A stretch of 64,000 bases of DNA from Ruminococcaceae bacterium UBA2857. Lineage in GTDB: Bacteria; Bacillota; Clostridia; Oscillospirales; Acutalibacteraceae. Positions within the stretch are counted from its first letter, which is position 1. Every line of letters starts with the position of its first letter. The notes beneath the pieces are model-generated. The model made no database searches and was not told where the DNA came from. It worked only from the letters and a program-made list of their open reading frames with translations. Below, one piece after another: positions 59,907-64,000 of the stretch. The DNA lies in the NCBI GenBank assembly GCA_002350705.1, contig DEFH01000057.1, positions 10,758 through 74,757 on the forward strand, written 5' to 3'. Made by a program: the position numbers and the translations under genes.

Positions 59907-61900
59907 TCACGATTCCTCATATTCTCAAACTCATTTTCATCAATAATTGTAATTCCAAGCGACTGTGCTTTCGTCAGCTTGGAGCCTGCCTCTTCTCCTG
60001 CCAGCACATAGTCCGTCTTTTTCGACACACCCGATGCTACTTTTCCGCCCAGCGATTCAATGATTGCTGCCGCCTCTGTACGCTTATAATTCGGCAATGT
60101 GCCTGTGATAACAAATGTCTTGCCGTAAAATGCATTGCTTTCATTGATTTCTTTCGGAGCTGACAGATTTTCTGTATTAATGCCCAGTGCTTTTATCTCA
60201 TCAACCAGTTTTTTGCTTTCATCAAGCTGAAAATAATCATATACGCTCTCTGCCATAATCTCACCGAAGCCCTCAACGGAAGATATTTCTTCTTTTGTCG
60301 CATTCATGATACCGTCAAGAGTCCGGAATCTGTCCGCAAGCAGTTTTGCCGCACGCTGTCCGATATGACGGATTCCCAGTCCGAACACAATCCTGTACAA
60401 ATCATTGGACTTCGACTTTTCAATCGCATTCACCAGATTCGTCGCAGACTTCTCTTTTTTCTTGTCAAGCGTCATAATTTCTTCTTTTGTCAGCCTGTAC
60501 AAATCCAACGGTGACGCTATCAGCCCATTCTCTGCCATAGCACGCAGAACTCTCTCTCCCAAGCCGTCAATGTCCATTGCATCTCTTGACACAAAATGGA
60601 TCATGTGACGCATTAACTGTGCAGGACAGTCTGTATTTGTACATCTTAACGCCGCTTCTCCGTTTTCATAGCTGACAGGTGAGCCGCACGACGGACATAT
60701 TTTCGGCATTGCAAACGCCCGAGAACCCTCTTTATGCCTTGCCACTGCCACTACTTCCGGAATGATTTCTCCTGCTTTCCGCAAAATTACCGTGTCTCCG
60801 ATACGAATATCCTTTTCCTTAATGAAATCTTCATTATGCAGAACCGCTCTGCTGACAGTCGTACCTGCCAGTGTGATCGGGGCAAATATCGCTGTCGGTG
60901 TCAGAACCCCTGTCCTGCCGACATTGATCTCTATATCAAGCAGTTCCGTTTCTTTTTCCTCCGGCGGATATTTATATGCCTCTGCCCATCTCGGAAATTT
61001 TGATGTACTTCCCATTACTTCCCGCTGTGCAAAATCATCTGTTTTAATTACCGCTCCGTCTATCTGGAAAGACAATTCTCCTCTTTTATCTCCGATTTCT
61101 TCTATCTTCTCCAGCACCTCGTCAACATCATGACACGCATAATAAAACGGCAATACCGAAAAGCCAAGCTCTTTCAGATACTCCAGCGACTGTACATGGC
61201 TTGTCAGCGTTTCTCCCTCTATCTGCTGTATATTAAACACAAATATATCAAGCTGTCTTTCCGCTGTGATTTTTGCATCTTTCTGACGCAATGATCCGGC
61301 TGCTGCATTGCGGGGATTCTTGAACGGCTTTTCTTCATTTTCTTCCTGTTGGGCGGCAAGCTGCTCAAACACCTCTACCGACATATACACCTCGCCTCTG
61401 ACTTCCAGATACGGCACCGCTTTTGTCAGCTTCATCGGCAAAGAACGAATTGTTTTCAGATTTTCCGTAATATCTTCTCCCACTCGTCCGTCTCCTCTGG
61501 TGGAACCTCTCACAAAAACTCCGTTTCGGTACTCCGCCGATACAGACAATCCGTCTATCTTAGGCTCTACCACCAATACTGCTTTTCCTGCACTTTCCTG
61601 CACACGTTTCGCAAATTCCCTAATTTCTTCATGCGAAAATGAATCATGCAGGCTTTCCATGGGCACACTATGCTCAACGGCAGAAAATTTTTCTCCTGCC
61701 TGTCCGCCAATCTTTTGTGTGGGCGAGTCCGGTGTAATCAGTGACGGAAATGCTGTTTCTATTTCTTCCAGCCTTTTCAAAAGCATATCGTATTCATAGT
61801 CACTGATTTCCGGGGAATCCTGATTATAATACCTGTCATTATGATAAATGATTTCTTTTCGCAGTGCCTGAGCCTCCTGCTCTGCTTGTCTGATTTCCAT
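59903..61900 (-). CDS. ligA: NAD-dependent DNA ligase
   Basis: A 665-residue ligase. The adenylation lysine is Lys114 in VEPKIDGLS. Domains in order: Ia NAD-binding helices, adenylation, OB fold, four-Cys zinc finger (CPSCG...CTNTDCPAQ), helix-hairpin-helix, and C-terminal BRCT. The start MEIRQAEQ follows AAGGA; an upstream in-frame extension contains the promoter and is rejected. Confidence 0.97.
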   Translation of the reverse strand: MEIRQAEQEAQALRKEIIYHNDRYYNQDSPEISDYEYDMLLKRLEEIETAFPSLITPDSPTQKIGGQAGEKFSAVEHSVPMESLHDSFSHEEIREFAKRVQESAGKAVLVVEPKIDGLSVSAEYRNGVFVRGSTRGDGRVGEDITENLKTIRSLPMKLTKAVPYLEVRGEVYMSVEVFEQLAAQQEENEEKPFKNPRNAAAGSLRQKDAKITAERQLDIFVFNIQQIEGETLTSHVQSLEYLKELGFSVLPFYYACHDVDEVLEKIEEIGDKRGELSFQIDGAVIKTDDFAQREVMGSTSKFPRWAEAYKYPPEEKETELLDIEINVGRTGVLTPTAIFAPITLAGTTVSRAVLHNEDFIKEKDIRIGDTVILRKAGEIIPEVVAVARHKEGSRAFAMPKICPSCGSPVSYENGEAALRCTNTDCPAQLMRHMIHFVSRDAMDIDGLGERVLRAMAENGLIASPLDLYRLTKEEIMTLDKKKEKSATNLVNAIEKSKSNDLYRIVFGLGIRHIGQRAAKLLADRFRTLDGIMNATKEEISSVEGFGEIMAESVYDYFQLDESKKLVDEIKALGINTENLSAPKEINESNAFYGKTFVITGTLPNYKRTEAAAIIESLGGKVASGVSKKTDYVLAGEEAGSKLTKAQSLGITIIDENEFENMRNRE

Positions 61901-61934
61901 GTACAATTCCTTCCCTTCGTTGAATTTCATTTTT

Positions 61935-61963
61935 ATTATACTCTCATTTTTCCATGAAATCAA
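61935..61963 (-). promoter_or_regulatory. ligA promoter
   Basis: Minus-strand TTGATT (61958-61963), 17-bp spacer, TATAAT (61935-61940). Confidence 0.65.
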
Positions 61964-62140
61964 CAAGCCCTTTCTATTTGTATTTTGTCTTCACAAGTAA
62001 TAAATCATTCAGGAAAATAAAAAGTATTTTAAAATCACATTTATTTTTCCGTACCGTCTTTTTCGTGTCAATTTCTGTCGTTTTGTGCAATTTCATGTAA
62101 AATTTTGAAAAAATTTACGCAACATATTTGCAAATACTTC

Positions 62141-62169
62141 TTGTTTTTATTTGATTTATGTGGTAATAT
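62141..62169 (+). promoter_or_regulatory. Promoter of the XRE regulator gene
   Basis: TTGTTT (62141-62146), 17-bp spacer, TAATAT (62164-62169). Confidence 0.5.
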
Positions 62170-62194
62170 TAATTAAGAGGTATGCGGTAATATT
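62157..62194 (+). promoter_or_regulatory. Two 14-bp direct repeats, candidate XRE operators
   Basis: TATGYGGTAATATT occurs at 62157-62170 and 62181-62194, 24 bp apart and 13 of 14 identical. The first overlaps the -10 box and the second the start of transcription, a position suited to autorepression by the XRE protein encoded downstream. Confidence 0.5.
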
Positions 62195-62273
62195 TTGGAC
62201 TTATCGCATATGACATCTCTCTTCTGTCGGGAGATACTTACTAAATCTTTTGTTTTTAAAAGGGGGTATTTTT

Positions 62274-62657
62274 ATGTTCTGGGAAAGATTCTACAATCTC
62301 TGCCTTCGCAACGGCAAAAGACCGAATCCTGTCGGCAAAGAAATTGGACTCTCATCCGGAATCATAAGCAAATGGAAGAATGGTGGTATTCCTAACGGTG
62401 AGACTCTGATGAAGCTGGCAAGATATTTCAATGTTTCTACAGACTATCTGCTGGGACTCAGCCCGTACATCCAGATCAACGGTGAACTTGTTGCAATGGA
62501 ATATACGGATCTGGAACTCAAAAAACAGATTACCGAAAATGTTGCTCTGCTCAACAACAAAGGTCTCTCTAAAGTTGCGGAATTCTCCAAGGATCTCGTA
62601 TGCAGCAAAAATTACGAAAAAGAAGAGGCTGTCAAAAGCGTCAATTCTGAAATCTGA
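62274..62657 (+). CDS. XRE-family HTH transcriptional regulator
   Basis: A 127-residue protein with an N-terminal helix-turn-helix (about 4-62): FWERFYNLCLRNGKRPNPVGKEIG, SSGIISKWKNGGIPNGETL, and ARYFNVSTDYLLGL, the typical XRE ending. The C-terminal half is helical and charged without a recognised domain. The start has AAGGGGG upstream. Target and signal are unknown; repeated sites in its own promoter suggest autoregulation. Confidence 0.88.
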   Translation: MFWERFYNLCLRNGKRPNPVGKEIGLSSGIISKWKNGGIPNGETLMKLARYFNVSTDYLLGLSPYIQINGELVAMEYTDLELKKQITENVALLNNKGLSKVAEFSKDLVCSKNYEKEEAVKSVNSEI

Positions 62658-62678
62658 CCTTTTGATATCTGACGACCG

Positions 62679-62717
62679 AAACCGATTTTGCGCCCTTTTG
62701 TGCAAAATCGGTTTTTT
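62679..62717 (+). terminator. Terminator of the XRE regulator gene
   Basis: AACCGATTTTGC stem and its complement, followed by TTTTTTC. Confidence 0.85.
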
Positions 62718-62742
62718 CTTTTCAAAATCAATAAATTTATTA

Positions 62743-62771
62743 TTGTAAATTTGACTGAAATGTGCTATCAT
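62743..62771 (+). promoter_or_regulatory. Promoter of the NifU-like gene
   Basis: TTGTAA (62743-62748), 17-bp spacer, TATCAT (62766-62771); leader about 80 bases. Confidence 0.5.
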
Positions 62772-62855
62772 TATCTCAGATGCTTTGTGCATACGGGGCA
62801 GACCGGCTTTTTTCCTCTCTGCCCTGCAATTCATTCAACGAAAGGAGACCCCATT

Positions 62856-63548
62856 ATGATTTATTCAAAAGAGGTTGAACTGATGTGCCCTGTCGCTAAG
62901 GGTGCAAAACACGAGCCTGCTCCTATCCCTGAAGAGGGTAAGTGGGTTCATGCAAAACAAATCGGAGATATTTCCGGCTTTACTCACGGTATCGGCTGGT
63001 GTGCTCCACAGCAGGGTGCCTGCAAGCTGACACTCAACGTTAAAAACGGTGTCATTGAAGAGGCTCTTGTAGAAACGATCGGCTGCTCCGGTATGACTCA
63101 TTCCGCTGCTATGGCTGCTGAAATTCTTCAGGGCAAAACTATCCTTGAAGCTCTCAACACCGACCTCGTCTGTGATGCTATCAACACTGCTATGCGTGAG
63201 CTTTTCCTCCAGATTGTTTACGGCAGAAGCCAGAGTGCTTTCTCTGATGACGGTCTGGCTGTCGGTGCCGGTCTTGAGGATCTCGGCAAAGGTCTGCGTT
63301 CTCAGGTGGGTACGATGTACGCTACCAAGGAAAAGGGCGTTCGTTACCTCGAAATGGCTGAAGGCTATGTAACAGGTATTGCTCTTGATGAAAACGATGA
63401 GGTTATCGGCTACCAGTTCGTTAGTCTCGGAAAAATGACTGACTTTATCAAAAACGGTGATACACCTGACGTTGCCTGGGAAAAGGCAAAAGGTCAGTAT
63501 GGTCGTGTCGCTGATGCGGTAAAGATCATTGATCCAAGAAAGGAGTAA
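62856..63548 (+). CDS. NifU-like iron-sulfur scaffold-family protein
   Basis: A 230-residue protein resembling the N-terminal scaffold domain of NifU/IscU but longer and with a different cysteine layout: Cys11, Cys49 and Cys56 (GWCAPQQGAC), Cys77 (ETIGCSGMTHSAAMAAEI, equivalent to the NifU GCxA region) and Cys106. It belongs to the group annotated as iron-sulfur cluster assembly scaffold that is paired with a GGGtGRT-family gene in Clostridia, as here, four bases apart. AAAGGAG precedes the ATG; a longer in-frame extension is not supported. Its exact role is unknown. Confidence 0.75.
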   Translation: MIYSKEVELMCPVAKGAKHEPAPIPEEGKWVHAKQIGDISGFTHGIGWCAPQQGACKLTLNVKNGVIEEALVETIGCSGMTHSAAMAAEILQGKTILEALNTDLVCDAINTAMRELFLQIVYGRSQSAFSDDGLAVGAGLEDLGKGLRSQVGTMYATKEKGVRYLEMAEGYVTGIALDENDEVIGYQFVSLGKMTDFIKNGDTPDVAWEKAKGQYGRVADAVKIIDPRKE

Positions 63549-63552
63549 TATT

Positions 63553-64000
63553 ATGGCACTGTTTGAATCCTACGAAAGAAGAATCGACCAAATCAATGCC
63601 GTTCTCAACAGCTACGGTATCGCTTCTCTGGAAGAAGCTGAAAAAATTACCAAGGATGCAGGTCTTGACGTATATGCTCAGGTCAAGAAAATTCAGCCTA
63701 TCTGCTTTGAAAATGCCTGCTGGGCTTACACGGTAGGTGCCGCTATCGCTATCAAAAAGGGCTGCCGTCGTGCTGCTGATGCTGCTGCCGCTATCGGCGA
63801 AGGCTTACAGGCTTTCTGTATCCCCGGCTCCGTTGCCGATCACAGAAAAGTTGGTCTCGGTCACGGCAATCTCGGCAAAATGCTTCTCGAAGAAGAAACA
63901 GAATGTTTCTGCTTCCTCGCAGGACATGAGTCCTTTGCTGCTGCGGAAGGTGCTATCGGTATCGCTGAAAAAGCTAACAAGGTTCGCCAGAAACCTCTGC
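63553..64000 (+). CDS. GGGtGRT-family protein (partial, runs off the right edge)
   Basis: The first 149 codons of a protein starting MALFESYERRIDQINAVLN. It matches the start of the GGGtGRT family, a poorly characterised protein typically encoded beside a NifU-like scaffold; the naming motif would lie beyond the window. Visible features are conserved glycines and cysteines (ICFENACWAY, KKGCRRAADAAAAIGEG, GLGHGNLGKMLLEEETECFCFLAGHES). AGGAG lies just before the start, inside the end of the NifU-like gene, so the two are translated together. Confidence 0.8.
   Translation, partial: MALFESYERRIDQINAVLNSYGIASLEEAEKITKDAGLDVYAQVKKIQPICFENACWAYTVGAAIAIKKGCRRAADAAAAIGEGLQAFCIPGSVADHRKVGLGHGNLGKMLLEEETECFCFLAGHESFAAAEGAIGIAEKANKVRQKPL

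Larger units (their letters stand above)
61901..62273. other. Intergenic region between ligA and the XRE regulator
   Basis: About 370 bp of AT-rich DNA with divergent promoters for ligA (61935-61963) and the XRE gene (62141-62169) and a pair of operator-like repeats. No gene was seen in the middle. Confidence 0.75.

Noticed and set aside
59903..60000. Fluoride riboswitch for the CLC-type gene
   Set aside because: The upstream region is ligA coding sequence, and the genes overlap by four bases.
62274..62657. Prophage remnant suggested by the XRE regulator
   Set aside because: No integrase, structural gene or attachment site is nearby; the flanking genes are chromosomal.

Overview
The window looks like chromosomal DNA of an anaerobic, spore-forming, starch-degrading member of the Clostridia, most likely a Ruminococcus-like Oscillospiraceae. 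The evidence is a low-to-moderate GC content, sporulation genes (yqfC, yqfD, ylbJ-like, spoIIM-like), an oxygen-sensitive pyruvate formate-lyase with its activase, a bifunctional AdhE, a very large secreted alpha-amylase, and vegetative promoters that repeatedly approach TTGACA-17-TATAAT. Species assignment is inference. No tRNA, rRNA, CRISPR array, insertion sequence or prophage was seen; almost the whole window is ordinary core and accessory chromosome.

Layout. 1-9.7 kb: yqfCD and a divergent ylbJ-like gene with asnB, then cysK, a PflX-type radical SAM gene, and adhE followed by a tiny remnant-like paralogue of its alcohol dehydrogenase domain. 9.7-15.3 kb: a DUF2726-TM2 fusion, a YesL-like membrane protein, a SpoIIM-family protein and a two-gene methionine synthase (catalytic part plus separate activation domain). 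15.3-22.7 kb: the 1,579-residue modular amylase, DUF4317, a zinc-ribbon membrane protein and an orphan FeMo-Co-type protein. 22.7-31 kb: a GT-C glycosyltransferase coupled to valS, a DtxR/MntR regulator, pflA and pflB. 31-38.9 kb: DEAD-box helicase, lipoprotein, gpsA, trkA-trkH-rsmA and a PAP2 phosphatase. 38.9-50.5 kb: acetyltransferase, yraN, rnhB, rbgA, two signal peptidases, one apparently dead signal peptidase-like protein, rplS with a structured leader, a zinc-finger ClpE, pgsA, cvpA, plsY, der, rpmF and yceD. 50.5-56.8 kb: one compact seven-gene operon (DUF1963, methyltransferase, ecfA1-ecfA2-ecfT, truA, DUF5711). 56.8-64 kb: ilvD, a CLC-F-like channel coupled to ligA, an XRE regulator, and a NifU-like protein with the start of a GGGtGRT-family gene at the right edge.

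How the genes work together. Fermentation is represented by pflB/pflA (pyruvate to formate and acetyl-CoA) and adhE (acetyl-CoA to ethanol). Both promoters carry an 18-bp Rex-like inverted repeat that includes the -35 box, which suggests shared NADH/NAD+ control. Extracellular starch hydrolysis by the amylase would feed this route. Envelope and lipid functions (plsY, gpsA, pgsA, PAP2, signal peptidases) and translation/ribosome genes (rplS, rpmF, rbgA, der, rsmA, truA, valS) fill much of the rest. The most interesting less-explained items are the mini-ADH gene, the catalytically broken signal peptidase homologue, the DUF2726-TM2 fusion, and the NifU-like/GGGtGRT pair.
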